64,000 bases of DNA from Bacteroidota bacterium (GCA_023392125.1 JAEVZS010000002.1:62001-126000), one strand, 5' to 3'; shown: positions 50,102-59,034, numbered from the stretch's first letter. Program-made: numbers and translations. Notes: generated by a model from the letters alone, not told the origin.

Positions 50102-51709
50102 TTATTCAAATTCGACTTTAGCGTTGACAAGTATTGAAATTTGCAGCTTTAATTCGTTATGGGAGAAAAATTTGACAGGTCTGCTTCCCTGGTCTGTGGT
50201 AATTATGTTGCCATCGAGCAATAACCGGTCGGCATTTTTTATCTGATTGTAGCGATCCCTGTCATAACGAACTTCCACGTATTCGGTAGAAGCCTGAATT
50301 ACTTCTCCGTTTTGATTGACGATTCCTGAGTTGACGATATTCTTATTCGGAATAATGAGCGAATCAAGTATATCTCCGTTTACATCAAGCCAGTAACCCT
50401 GAAGATGCAGGTCAACAGGCATGGAGTTTTCTGTTTTAATTTTCAACAATACTGATTGGATGTAGTCTTCGTCCGGAAGACTGATATCGTAGATAGTATC
50501 CTGTAAAGAGTATATCTTTACTATACCGTCCATTGGAAACTCTGCTTCCAGATATGCTGTGAACTGACTTTTATCTTCTACGAAGTTTGTTCGGTTATCT
50601 GATAAAATTGAAGGCCGTATATTATATCTCAGCTGATTGGGCGCAGGTGCAAAAGCGTCCACAATATTACTGTTTGTATTGTTCAGAACATATCTGGTTT
50701 CTGCCCTTTGTCCGGGAGAAGCAGGGTAGTTTATCAGATTGGGACCTGGTATGAGAAGAGCGCCTGAACTGTTAACCGGCACTGTTTGTCCGGAATTGTT
50801 TTGTGTCAGTAGTTCATTGACAGCGAAACCCATTGGCACCCCGAAGGTGTTTTCAACATTCATCCGGATTTTCGGATCATTAAAAATGACCTGTCCCTGA
50901 CCTTCGTTATCAAAAATATCAATACCGACAATGCCGGAATAAGAAGGAAGCACAATGGTACCAAATTTTCCGTAGAGTTGAGCATATTTCAAATTGGTCA
51001 GCGCGGCTGTTATCTGAAGGGCTTCGTTTCCGATGGAGAAGTTTCCGGTTGAAGTTACAGTTATCTCAACTTCCCAGTCAAATGTATTGATTTGAGTTCC
51101 ATTATTGCCGGTCAGATCCATTGTATATCCTGTCAGATCTTCAGAAAGACTGGCGCTACGGTTTGAACTTTCATCGATTACTACTTCACCACTATACGGA
51201 ATACCGTTTCGTGTAAGTTTCGGTATCTGAAATCTGATCAGCATATCATGCGGAAATTCCGAGGCCAGTGACCAGTTTAGCCGACCCTCTTTGAATATAA
51301 TAGAAGTTAGTTCTTCCGAATTTTCCGTGTCGAACGATTCATTTTCGGAGTGTTCTTTTGTAACAGGCTCTCCGCTATTCACAGCTATGTTTTCAGACAG
51401 CGTAAGACCATAGCTGCGGGAATATGCCTGATCCGGTAGCAAAATAATACGTTCCGCCGGATCACTATAAAGAGTATCCCGATAGATAAGTGTATACATA
51501 CCATCGGTATTTTCTATTACATTAAGATTATCGATATCTACTTTTGTAGCAATATCTTTGATTTTCAGCGTGGAATGAATCAAGGGAACAGCCAGAGAGG
51601 GTTCCCAGGGGTCAAGGGTGACCTTATCAAAATCCCTCCTGATACAGGAAAATATACCTGTAGCAATGAGCAGCATACAGCTCAGCTTGGTGATGTTTGC
51701 GTATTTCAA
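50102..51709 (-). CDS. Predicted outer-membrane lipoprotein of unknown function
   Basis: A 535-residue lipoprotein: the signal peptide LSCMLLIATGIFSC carries a lipobox ending at Cys 22. The body is beta-rich with repeated strand segments (SLAVPLIHSTLKIKDIATKV near the N-terminus, GTIVLPSYSGIVGIDIFDNE, SVLLKIKTENSMPVDLHLQG) and a C-terminal NADRLLLDGNIITTDQGSRP. I do not recognise a family. The start is a TTG at 51709. It is first in the presumed operon with the DUF5723 barrel (0-base gap) and the PD40-CRD-OmpA protein. Confidence 0.75.
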   Translation of the reverse strand: MKYANITKLSCMLLIATGIFSCIRRDFDKVTLDPWEPSLAVPLIHSTLKIKDIATKVDIDNLNVIENTDGMYTLIYRDTLYSDPAERIILLPDQAYSRSYGLTLSENIAVNSGEPVTKEHSENESFDTENSEELTSIIFKEGRLNWSLASEFPHDMLIRFQIPKLTRNGIPYSGEVVIDESSNRSASLSEDLTGYTMDLTGNNGTQINTFDWEVEITVTSTGNFSIGNEALQITAALTNLKYAQLYGKFGTIVLPSYSGIVGIDIFDNEGQGQVIFNDPKIRMNVENTFGVPMGFAVNELLTQNNSGQTVPVNSSGALLIPGPNLINYPASPGQRAETRYVLNNTNSNIVDAFAPAPNQLRYNIRPSILSDNRTNFVEDKSQFTAYLEAEFPMDGIVKIYSLQDTIYDISLPDEDYIQSVLLKIKTENSMPVDLHLQGYWLDVNGDILDSLIIPNKNIVNSGIVNQNGEVIQASTEYVEVRYDRDRYNQIKNADRLLLDGNIITTDQGSRPVKFFSHNELKLQISILVNAKVEFE

Positions 51710-51911
51710 TTTGATAGGCAGATTTTAATTTGAATATTAAAAAACACTAGTCTGTTGGTAATCAATGTTGGCCCAAAATAAACTTGTTTTTAGTAAAATA
51801 AAAACATAGAGTGTGAATTAATTGTAATATCCTTATAGCTCATTTCGTGCAGGAGCAAGTTTTGATGATAAACAGTCTGCAGATAAAGTATCATTTAAGG
51901 AGATCCGGATT

Positions 51912-52028
51912 ATGGAGAGATTTATGCGTCAGGTTATATGGTGGCTGATATTGCTGCTTATGCTTTTCTCCGGACTTGCCATATTTTTACTGCCGCCGTT
52001 TCTGATGATTGGTATGCTGATGAGCTGA
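51912..52028 (+). CDS. Small membrane protein, 38 residues
   Basis: A short gene too small for routine calling: MERFMRQVIWWLILLLMLFS followed by GLAIFLLPPFLMIGMLMS. It has an N-terminal basic tip and one continuous hydrophobic helix, so it is a single-span membrane peptide. A good Shine-Dalgarno, AAGGAGA (51897-51903), is placed 8 bases before the ATG, stronger than for most genes here. The gene ends 10 bases before a strong terminator (52043-52073). The 200 bases upstream separate it from the divergent lipoprotein gene. Function unknown; a regulator or structural peptide of the inner membrane is possible. Confidence 0.6.
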   Translation: MERFMRQVIWWLILLLMLFSGLAIFLLPPFLMIGMLMS

Positions 52029-52037
52029 GACCGGAGC

Positions 52038-52076
52038 AAAAAAAGAAGGCTGTCTTAAAAAGGCAGCCTTCTTTTC
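52038..52076. terminator. Bidirectional terminator between the 38-residue peptide gene and mdh
   Basis: Ten-base perfect stem AAGAAGGCTG/CAGCCTTCTT (52043-52052 and 52064-52073), flanked by an A-run on the left and TT on the right; on the minus strand a seven-T run follows it. It ends the small plus-strand gene and mdh (minus, stop at 52099). Confidence 0.88.
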
Positions 52077-52098
52077 AGTTTTTGTTTTGAGTCTGAAA

Positions 52099-53037
52099 TT
52101 AAGCTTTTGCTTCCATCTTGTCAAGAACGTTCATTACTTCCTTTACGTGTTTTTCGGAAGTCTTCAGCAATTCCATTTCTTCTTCATTCAGCTTAAGCTC
52201 AAGTACTTTTTCGATTCCGTTTTTACCTAAGACGACCGGTACACCCAGATAGCAATCGCTGATGCCGTATTCACCTTCCAGCTTGATACAAACAGGAACA
52301 ACTTTCTTCTGGTCTTTTGCGATAGCTTCTACCATCTGAGCAGCAGCAGCTCCCGGAGCATACCATGCGGAGGTTCCCATTAGCTTTACCAGCTCTCCAC
52401 CGCCAAATTTGGTTCTTTCGATAATGGCATCAAGCTTTTCTTTTTCAACAAGCTCGGTAACAGGAATACCGCCAACGGTTGTATATCTTGGAAGAGGAAC
52501 CATCGTATCGCCATGTCCGCCGAGAAGCATAGCCTGAATTTCTTTCGGAGAAATGTCCAGCTCTTCGGCAAGAAATGCTCTGTAACGTGCAGTATCAAGA
52601 ATACCTGCCATACCGATTACTCTGTTTCTTGGGAACTTGGAAGTAAGATGTGCTGCATAGGTCATTACATCCAGCGGATTAGAAACAATAATCAGAATAC
52701 AGTTGGGAGAATATTTAACAACATTTTCAGTAACGGTCTGAACAATACCGGCATTTGTGCTGATAAGATCGTCTCTGGTCATACCCGGCTTACGCGGAAG
52801 ACCGGAGGTAATAACAACGATATCAGAGTTTGCCGTTTTGGAATAATCGTTGGTTACTCCTATGGTTCTGGAATCATACTGAGTGATAGGGGCCTTCTGC
52901 CAGATATCCAGAGCCTTGCCTTCAGCAAGACCTTCTTTTATATCTACCAGTACAATTTCATTGACAATTTCTCTATATGCTAAGACATCTGCACATGTTG
53001 CACCGACATTACCGGCACCTACAACTGTTACTTTCAT
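52099..53037 (-). CDS. mdh: Malate dehydrogenase (LDH-like type)
   Basis: NAD-dependent oxidation of malate to oxaloacetate in the TCA cycle. The 312 residues belong to the lactate dehydrogenase-like class. Seen: the Rossmann start VTVVGAGNVGATCADVLA, catalytic-loop SGLPRKPGMTRDDLISTNAG (about residues 79-98), GMAGILDTARYRAFLAEELD and the catalytic His in LLGGHGDTMVPL (about residue 174). It has its own promoter at 53080-53111 with an inverted repeat just upstream, and a strong terminator downstream. Confidence 0.97.
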   Translation of the reverse strand: MKVTVVGAGNVGATCADVLAYREIVNEIVLVDIKEGLAEGKALDIWQKAPITQYDSRTIGVTNDYSKTANSDIVVITSGLPRKPGMTRDDLISTNAGIVQTVTENVVKYSPNCILIIVSNPLDVMTYAAHLTSKFPRNRVIGMAGILDTARYRAFLAEELDISPKEIQAMLLGGHGDTMVPLPRYTTVGGIPVTELVEKEKLDAIIERTKFGGGELVKLMGTSAWYAPGAAAAQMVEAIAKDQKKVVPVCIKLEGEYGISDCYLGVPVVLGKNGIEKVLELKLNEEEMELLKTSEKHVKEVMNVLDKMEAKA

Positions 53038-53079
53038 AAATACTGTTTTAGTTTAAAAGTGAAATACCTTAAAGAAGCA

Positions 53080-53111
53080 CAAAAATATATAAGTTGCGTT
53101 TATTATAGAAA
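53080..53111 (-). promoter_or_regulatory. Promoter of mdh
   Basis: On the minus strand TTTC (53111-53108), a 20-base spacer and TATTTTTG (53087-53080), an exact TAnnTTTG box. It lies about 43 bases before the mdh start. Confidence 0.6.
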
Positions 53112-53136
53112 TTATTTGAATATTTTTCAAATAATT
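53110..53136. promoter_or_regulatory. Perfect 11-base inverted repeat at the mdh promoter
   Basis: AATTATTTGAA (53110-53120), five-base gap TATTT, TTCAAATAATT (53126-53136). The arms are perfect complements and abut the upstream promoter box of mdh, the place expected for an activator or repressor site. No U-tract follows, so it is not a terminator. Confidence 0.5.
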
Positions 53137-53176
53137 ATTATGTAATATGTAATTAATTGAAAATAAGCTTGTCTGC

Positions 53177-54079
53177 TTAATCGTTGGGAGAGGAGGAGGG
53201 ATTGAAGCGAACGGAAGGGGTATTGCTTATTTCTTCTACATTGGCTTCGATGTTTTTACATATTTCATCTACAAGAAGATCGTTCAGATCATGACCAAAA
53301 GGGTTTTCTATTTCTTCAGCAGTAAGGACAATGCTCATCATGATATAGTATATAAAAAGGACCAGGGGTATGGTGGACCAGCCCATAGAAACAATCAATC
53401 CGAACGGGATGATTAATACATAAATGATGATAAAGAATTTAAGAAGGAAGACATAGGCGATAGGGATAGGAGTTTTTCGGATACGTTCGCATTTTCCCAG
53501 AATATCAACCATTTCCGTGACCTGTCCGATGAGGTGGAACTGCTGCATATCATTGAGGTTTCCGTTATGGTGCAGCAGGCTTATTTTGCCCATCATCAGG
53601 TTTGTAATGGCATTGGGCTTATTGACAGCAAGCGAAATTTTTTCGTAATCAGCCGGATTGAGCATTTTCAGTTCTTCGAGGATTACCCCGGCACGCAAAT
53701 GCTCTTTCAGAGCAAAGCAAAATCCCTGTATAAGACGGACCAGATCACTTTTTTCCTGATTGTCGGCGGGTAGTATATTGGTAAGAGTAATAGCCATACT
53801 ACGACTTACATTGACCAGGCTGCCCAGGATTTTTCGGGCTTCCCACCATTTGTCATATGCTGTATTGTTTCTGAATACGAGGAGTAAACCGAGTGCCGCT
53901 CCCATATAGCCGGGTAGCGCGGAACTCATTTTAATATTGATTATGGCGTATTTAATCTGGAGAAGGCAGAGTACAACCGTCAGAATGGTAAGCAGAAGCA
54001 TTCCTACCCAAAGTCGTCTGATAATAGAACCTTTGAAAAGCAGGAGGAGATTCCACGTTTTCGGATTGTATCTGATCAT
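53177..54079 (-). CDS. Bestrophin-like (UPF0187) membrane channel protein
   Basis: A 300-residue inner-membrane protein of the bestrophin/UPF0187 family, whose members form anion or cation channels. Seen: the start MIRYNPKTWNLLLLFKGSII, helices VGMLLLTILTVVLCLLQIKY and PIAYVFLLKFFIIIYVLIIP, the family FRNNTAYDKWWEARKILGSL (about residues 70-89) and the closing VLTAEEIENPFGHDLNDLLV. The latter parts match the conserved helix before the calcium-clasp region of animal bestrophins. It is followed by a 23-base gap from the upstream MaoC gene. Ion selectivity is not readable. Confidence 0.88.
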   Translation of the reverse strand: MIRYNPKTWNLLLLFKGSIIRRLWVGMLLLTILTVVLCLLQIKYAIINIKMSSALPGYMGAALGLLLVFRNNTAYDKWWEARKILGSLVNVSRSMAITLTNILPADNQEKSDLVRLIQGFCFALKEHLRAGVILEELKMLNPADYEKISLAVNKPNAITNLMMGKISLLHHNGNLNDMQQFHLIGQVTEMVDILGKCERIRKTPIPIAYVFLLKFFIIIYVLIIPFGLIVSMGWSTIPLVLFIYYIMMSIVLTAEEIENPFGHDLNDLLVDEICKNIEANVEEISNTPSVRFNPSSSPND

Positions 54080-54102
54080 TAGTCTGAAAAGGATTGTTTC
54101 GG

Positions 54103-54510
54103 CTACAATCGCTCGCTATTCATAATTACAGCTTCACCTGAAATGGCAATTTTGCCGCTTTCCCTGTCCACTACCTTGGTTTCCAGTACTGCAGTATGCC
54201 GGGTACGGTTTATTTCTGTAATGGTAACAATGGCTTCGTATATGGTGCCGGCATACATTGGCCTCTTGAATTCAAGAACCTGTTTAAGGTACACGCTTCC
54301 CGGTCCCGGAAAGCGTGTACCCAGTATTTTTGAGAATATGCTGCCACCCAGAAAACCATGCATGATTGGTTTTTTAAAATTAGTGGTGGCTGCATATGTT
54401 TCGTCCAGGTGAAGAGGATTGTCATCACCGGAGACTTCTGCAAATTTTTCTACATCAGCCTGTGTAAAGGAAAACACTTCCGAGTATGAATTTCCTGTTT
54501 CCAATACCAT
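54103..54510 (-). CDS. MaoC-like (R)-specific enoyl-CoA hydratase
   Basis: A 135-residue hotdog hydratase. The catalytic dyad of the R-hydratase/MaoC family is present in EVSGDDNPLHLDETYAATTN (about 25-44: Asp and His), followed by PIMHGFLGGSIFSKILGTRF and the strand set GSVYLKQVLEFKRPMYAGT. It likely hydrates trans-2-enoyl-CoA to (R)-3-hydroxyacyl-CoA. It is translated from ATG at 54510, 3 bases after the serC stop, so it shares the serine operon transcript although a metabolic link is not obvious. Confidence 0.85.
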   Translation of the reverse strand: MVLETGNSYSEVFSFTQADVEKFAEVSGDDNPLHLDETYAATTNFKKPIMHGFLGGSIFSKILGTRFPGPGSVYLKQVLEFKRPMYAGTIYEAIVTITEINRTRHTAVLETKVVDRESGKIAISGEAVIMNSERL

Positions 54511-54513
54511 GGC

Positions 54514-55605
54514 TTATCCGAATAGTTCTTTTAGCCTGGATACCAGCTCTGTCATTTGACTTACCGAATGTGTCGGGAAATTGGCAATACGGATCTGAGT
54601 ATCTTTGTACTTGCTATAACCGCTTCCCACCTGCATGTCAAACGGGGCCAGAGCTTTATTGACTTCAGCGCTGGAAACAGAGGTATTGGCGACAATTGTT
54701 GTAAAGGAGCGGTGACCGGGTTCTTCTACTGCCGGACTAAATACGCTGCTTGTTGTCAGGTACTCGTATACCATTTCAGCTTTTCTAGCGGTTTCTTCCC
54801 TTATGGTTCCTATACCTTTGGACAGCATATCTTCCACTATTTTCCCCAAAAGAAAAATATTCATTACATTGGGAGTTTCCGGTGTCTGGTTGACCAGCGC
54901 TTTTTCCAGCATTGATCCGACTGTATGATAGGTACCTGTACGAACACCTTTTGCTTCCAGCTGAGCGGCTTTTTCTATGCAACGGTCATTCAGTATCCAA
55001 ACTCCCAGACCGGCCGGGAGCCCAAAGCATTTCTGCACACTGAAAAATACAGAGTCAATTTTTGAATAATCAAAGTCCGGAAAGGGCAGGGAGGATACAG
55101 CGTCAACGAAAATAAGCGCATCGGGAGCCTTTTCCCTGAAGCCGGATATATCACTGACGGACATGCTTACTCCGCTGCTGGTCTCATTCTGGGTAAGACA
55201 TACTGCTTCTGTATCAGAAGGAATAGCACCAACAGAAGCGAGGTCAAAACCTTTTCCAAACGGGACTTCTGCTTTGTAAGCTGTTTTTCCCAACTCTACA
55301 GAGAACTCGTAGAAACGTTTGGAAAAAGAGCCGTTTACACAATGAAAAGAAGTTTTTTCAACACAGTTCTGAATAATTCTTTCCCAGATTTCAGTAGCGG
55401 AGCTAAGAAACAGTATCTGAAAATTGTCCGGCAGGTTAAGCAGTTTTCTAAGCCCTGTAGTGGTGTGCGCATACAATTCCTGAAACTGCTTGCTTCTGTG
55501 AGAGATAGTCCCGATTTTATCTTCCAGTGCAGTTTGCATATGTTGCGTTACCGTAGGGTAAAGCTCGGAAGGGCCGGGGGTAAAATATGTTTTTTTCGTT
55601 GCCAC
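54514..55605 (-). CDS. serC: Phosphoserine aminotransferase (class V)
   Basis: Converts 3-phosphohydroxypyruvate and glutamate to phosphoserine and 2-oxoglutarate, step two of serine biosynthesis. The 363 residues start with a GTG (ATKKTYFTPGPSELYPTVTQ). Seen: ISHRSKQFQELYAHT (substrate arginine), SSATEIWERI, FVDAVSSLPFPDFDYSKIDS, and the PLP-lysine segment FFSVQKCFGLPAGLGVWIL (Lys at about 197). It begins directly at the stop of the fused serB-serA gene (one-base overlap), so the complete pathway is encoded in two genes. Confidence 0.93.
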   Translation of the reverse strand: MATKKTYFTPGPSELYPTVTQHMQTALEDKIGTISHRSKQFQELYAHTTTGLRKLLNLPDNFQILFLSSATEIWERIIQNCVEKTSFHCVNGSFSKRFYEFSVELGKTAYKAEVPFGKGFDLASVGAIPSDTEAVCLTQNETSSGVSMSVSDISGFREKAPDALIFVDAVSSLPFPDFDYSKIDSVFFSVQKCFGLPAGLGVWILNDRCIEKAAQLEAKGVRTGTYHTVGSMLEKALVNQTPETPNVMNIFLLGKIVEDMLSKGIGTIREETARKAEMVYEYLTTSSVFSPAVEEPGHRSFTTIVANTSVSSAEVNKALAPFDMQVGSGYSKYKDTQIRIANFPTHSVSQMTELVSRLKELFG

Positions 55606-57497
55606 TAGTAAAGAATTCTGAATTTGATGGTGTTGGGTATCGCTTTTAGGTCATTAATAACCTCTTTGGCGTAATGCGTGTCAATATCTGTAATTACATA
55701 GCCTACCTGCTCGTTGGTTTTAAGATATTGTCCGAGAATGTTAATATTATGGCTCGCCAGGACGTTATTGATTCTTGCCAGAATTCCCGGAACGTTCTCA
55801 TGCAAATGGATCAGACGGTGAGCCTGGGTAAGCTGAGGAAGCTGCAGATTCGGAAAGTTTACGCTCTGGAAGGTATTGCCGGAGTTGACATAATCAATAA
55901 CACGATTAGGTACGAACTCAGCGATGTTAAACTGCGCTTCTTCTGTGCTGCCACCGATATGCGGAGACAGTATTACGTTTGGAATGCCTCGTAGCTCGCT
56001 GACAAATTCGTCATTGTTTGATTTTGGCTCTTCAGGGAATACGTCAACAGCAGCTCCCCGCACTTTACCTGATTTGAGCGCTTCTACCAGTGCAGAAATT
56101 TCCACTACATGACCACGGCTGAGGTTAAGGAATATGACCCCTTCTTTCATTTCCTGGAATTGTTCCTTACCGATAAGATTTTTATTGGAGGCTCTTCCGT
56201 CAATATGAAGGGTAACTACGTCTGAGATGTGCAGCAGCTCATTAAGGGTATTGCATTTTTTTGCATTACCCAGTGAAAGCTTTTCAACGATATCGTAATA
56301 GTACACATCCATACCCATAGATTCAGCCAGTACGGAAAGTTGACTGCCTATATTGCCGTATCCGATAATGCCAAGCTTTTTACCCCGGATTTCGTGGCTG
56401 TTTTTCGCTGATTTATTCCATACACCCTTGTGCATATCGAGACTTTTATCTACGATACCACGCGCAAGCAGGATGATTTGTCCTATAGCAAGCTCCACCA
56501 CACTCCGGGTATTGCTGTACGGGGCATTGAATACGGCCACACCGCGTTTGGTACATGCCTTCAGATCGATCTGATTGGTTCCGATACAGAAAGCGCCGAT
56601 TGCTATCAGCTTATTGGCATGTTCCAGAACTTTGGCAGTAACATTGGTCTTGGAACGTATGCACAGAATAGAAACATTCTGAATCTTTTCACAAAGCTCG
56701 TTTTCGTCCAGTGCACTGGAGATTACTTCTACTTTGTAGCCTTCTGTTTTGTATTTGCGGAATGCTTCCGGATGAATATTCTCCAGAATCAGAACGTTAA
56801 TTCTGTTTTTAGGATAAGAGATTGCCATAGGTAGTTTATTCTGGTACAGAAACTCATCAAAACTCGGCGCTACGTGCTCTGCTTTTTTAATTACCGCATC
56901 ACGCTCTACATTTTCGGTAAAAGCATAAAACTTGTTGGCAAGGCCTGCTTCCTTAATCTCGTAATCTGTATAGCCGTCGCCAATGACATATACATCACCT
57001 TTCAGATTGAGATTTTTCAGCTGTTGAATTTTCCCTTTGTCCAGACACAATACATTGGCTTTATCAAAACCTACAATATTGTCATTCTCATCGTATACAA
57101 AGGTATTGGCATATATATTTTCTTCCTTGATTCCGTATTCGGTAACAATCGGAGTAATAAACTCACGGAAACCACTGGAAACGATAAGGATATTGTCAGA
57201 AAACTGATTAAAGAATTCCCTGTTACGCTTAAAAGATTCGGAAACTTTCGTCTTTAGTTTCTCGATAAGCAGGGGAAGGTGTTTTTTGTTTGCCTTAAGC
57301 AAATCGATTCGCCTGGAAAGATTCTGGGTAAAGGAACTTTTTCCTTCCATGCCACTATTGGTAAGATTAACAATTTCCTGCAGCACGCTGTCCTTATCCG
57401 GATCGCCTTGCAGGCTAATTTCTCCCAGCACGTCCAATGCCTCTACCTTTGTAAAGGTGCTGTCAAAGTCAATAACAAAATACTTACTATTCTCCAT
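55605..57497 (-). CDS. Phosphoserine phosphatase-phosphoglycerate dehydrogenase fusion
   Basis: A 630-residue bifunctional protein for serine biosynthesis. Residues about 1-215 form a HAD phosphatase of the SerB type: FVIDFDSTFTKVEALDVLG (motif I), ILIVSSGFREFI (motif II), a Lys in CLDKGKIQQL and VIGDGYTDYEIKEAG (motif III). Residues about 230-540 form D-3-phosphoglycerate dehydrogenase: CIRSKTNVT, RSVVELAIGQIILLARG, LGIIGYGNIGSQLSVLA (NAD loop), FLNLSRGHVVEI and SPHIGGSTEEAQFNIA (catalytic His). A C-terminal ACT domain (HENVPGILARINNVLASHNI, about 565-630) suggests serine feedback as in E. coli SerA. Separate SerA and SerB proteins are the rule in bacteria; fusion places steps one and three in one chain with serC encoded next. 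Confidence 0.93.
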   Translation of the reverse strand: MENSKYFVIDFDSTFTKVEALDVLGEISLQGDPDKDSVLQEIVNLTNSGMEGKSSFTQNLSRRIDLLKANKKHLPLLIEKLKTKVSESFKRNREFFNQFSDNILIVSSGFREFITPIVTEYGIKEENIYANTFVYDENDNIVGFDKANVLCLDKGKIQQLKNLNLKGDVYVIGDGYTDYEIKEAGLANKFYAFTENVERDAVIKKAEHVAPSFDEFLYQNKLPMAISYPKNRINVLILENIHPEAFRKYKTEGYKVEVISSALDENELCEKIQNVSILCIRSKTNVTAKVLEHANKLIAIGAFCIGTNQIDLKACTKRGVAVFNAPYSNTRSVVELAIGQIILLARGIVDKSLDMHKGVWNKSAKNSHEIRGKKLGIIGYGNIGSQLSVLAESMGMDVYYYDIVEKLSLGNAKKCNTLNELLHISDVVTLHIDGRASNKNLIGKEQFQEMKEGVIFLNLSRGHVVEISALVEALKSGKVRGAAVDVFPEEPKSNNDEFVSELRGIPNVILSPHIGGSTEEAQFNIAEFVPNRVIDYVNSGNTFQSVNFPNLQLPQLTQAHRLIHLHENVPGILARINNVLASHNINILGQYLKTNEQVGYVITDIDTHYAKEVINDLKAIPNTIKFRILY

Positions 57498-57620
57498 AAT
57501 GTCTTTCCGAAGTCAAAATTAAGGTGCTAATTTCTCTAAATTTTTATTTAAAAAAGAATTTCGTTTTAAGAATTTTTATCTGAATAAAGCAGTTTTGAGA
57601 GAACAAAAATCCATAAAAAC

Positions 57621-57648
57621 AAAAAACAGCCCTTCCAAGGGCTGTTTC
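57621..57648 (-). terminator. Terminator after sucC
   Basis: Stem AAACAGCCCTT/AAGGGCTGTTT with a short loop; on the minus strand it continues with TTTTTTG and another T-run. It follows the sucC stop codon by about 40 bases. Confidence 0.82.
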
Positions 57649-57688
57649 TGATATTCTTATTGTCCTGAAAAGGAAAAACAGGCCAGCC

Positions 57689-58879
57689 TCAGGCCAGCAC
57701 TTCTTTTACTTTTTGTGCGGCTTCTTTCAGCTTGATAGCCGAAAACACCTGAAGTCCGGACTCATTGATAATTTTTGCGCCTTCTTCGGCATTGGTACCC
57801 TGCAGACGAACAATAATCGGAATATTGATATTGCCGATCTGCTTGTATGCTTCAACTACCCCGTTGGCAACTCTGTCGCAACGTACGATACCACCGAAGA
57901 TATTAATAAGAATTGCTTTTACATTCGGGTCTTTCAGAATGATTCTGAAGCCGGCTTCCACTGTCTTGGCATTCGCTCCGCCGCCGACATCAAGGAAGTT
58001 GGCCGGTTCGCCTCCGGATAGCTTGATAATATCCATAGTGGCCATGGCCAGTCCTGCACCGTTTACCATGCAGCCTACGTTTCCGTCAAGCTTTACGTAG
58101 TTCAGCCCGGATTCGGATGCTTCTACTTCCAGAGGATCTTCTTCGCTTAGATCTCTCCAGCCGTCAAATTCTTTGTGCTTGAAGAGCGCGTTGTCATCCA
58201 GCGTTACTTTTGCGTCAACGGCAAGGATTTTATTGTCGGACGTTTTAAGAGCAGGATTGATTTCAAACATGGCTGCATCGGATTCGGCGTAAGCTTTGTA
58301 AAGCTGAGTTACAAACTTCACCATTTCCTTGAACGCATCACCGGACAAGCCCAGGTTAAAGGCAATGTTTCGTGCCTGAAATGCCTGGAAACCAACTGCC
58401 GGATCTACAAATTCCTTGTAAATTTTTTCGGGAGTGTTTTCCGCAACATCTTCAATGTCCATTCCGCCTTCTGTACTGTAGATAATTACATTCTGAGCCG
58501 ATCCGCGGTCCAGAAGAATGGAGATGTAAAACTCTTTGGTTTCGGATTCACCCGGATAGTAGACATCCTGTGCTACCAGAACTTTGCTAACAAGCTTTCC
58601 TTCCGGTCCGGTCTGTTTGGTAACCAGATTCATCCCGATAATCTGAGAAGCCAGCTCTTTTACCTGTTCCAGATTTTTAGCAAGCTTAACTCCTCCGCCT
58701 TTTCCTCTTCCTCCTGCATGTATCTGTGCTTTGATTACATGCCAGGAAGTTCCGGTTTGTTCGGTAAGCTTTTTTGCAGCAGCTACCGCTTCATCAGCAG
58801 TTTCAGCAACAATACCTTCCTGGATTCTTACCCCATATTTTTTTAGGATTTCTTTCCCCTGATATTCGTGTAAATTCAT
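57689..58879 (-). CDS. sucC: Succinyl-CoA ligase (ADP-forming) beta subunit
   Basis: TCA cycle enzyme subunit forming ATP (or GTP) from succinyl-CoA. The 396 residues match SucC. Seen: MNLHEYQGKEILKKYGVRIQ (ATP-grasp start), VIKAQIHAGGRGKGGGVKLA, AMFEINPALKTSDNKILAVD (metal/nucleotide contact), VDAKVTLDDNALF and the CoA/phospho-site region VGCMVNGAGLAMATMDIIKL with GEPANFLDVGGGANAKTVEA. Its sucD partner is not adjacent, unlike in many bacteria. It is a single gene with its own terminator. The nearby upstream stretch contains a TATTTTTA element that may be an imperfect promoter. Confidence 0.95.
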   Translation of the reverse strand: MNLHEYQGKEILKKYGVRIQEGIVAETADEAVAAAKKLTEQTGTSWHVIKAQIHAGGRGKGGGVKLAKNLEQVKELASQIIGMNLVTKQTGPEGKLVSKVLVAQDVYYPGESETKEFYISILLDRGSAQNVIIYSTEGGMDIEDVAENTPEKIYKEFVDPAVGFQAFQARNIAFNLGLSGDAFKEMVKFVTQLYKAYAESDAAMFEINPALKTSDNKILAVDAKVTLDDNALFKHKEFDGWRDLSEEDPLEVEASESGLNYVKLDGNVGCMVNGAGLAMATMDIIKLSGGEPANFLDVGGGANAKTVEAGFRIILKDPNVKAILINIFGGIVRCDRVANGVVEAYKQIGNINIPIIVRLQGTNAEEGAKIINESGLQVFSAIKLKEAAQKVKEVLA

Positions 58880-59034
58880 GTTTTTAAAAGTTTTTGTTTA
58901 CTACACACAGGCAGTGCTAAAAATATATGCCACGAATCTAAAAGTTTTGTGTTGAATTTTCAAGGAACAAATTGGAATGTGGCTTTAAAAACTTTTTCGC
59001 CCTGTAATTCTTTATTAGTTTTGAAACAAAAACG

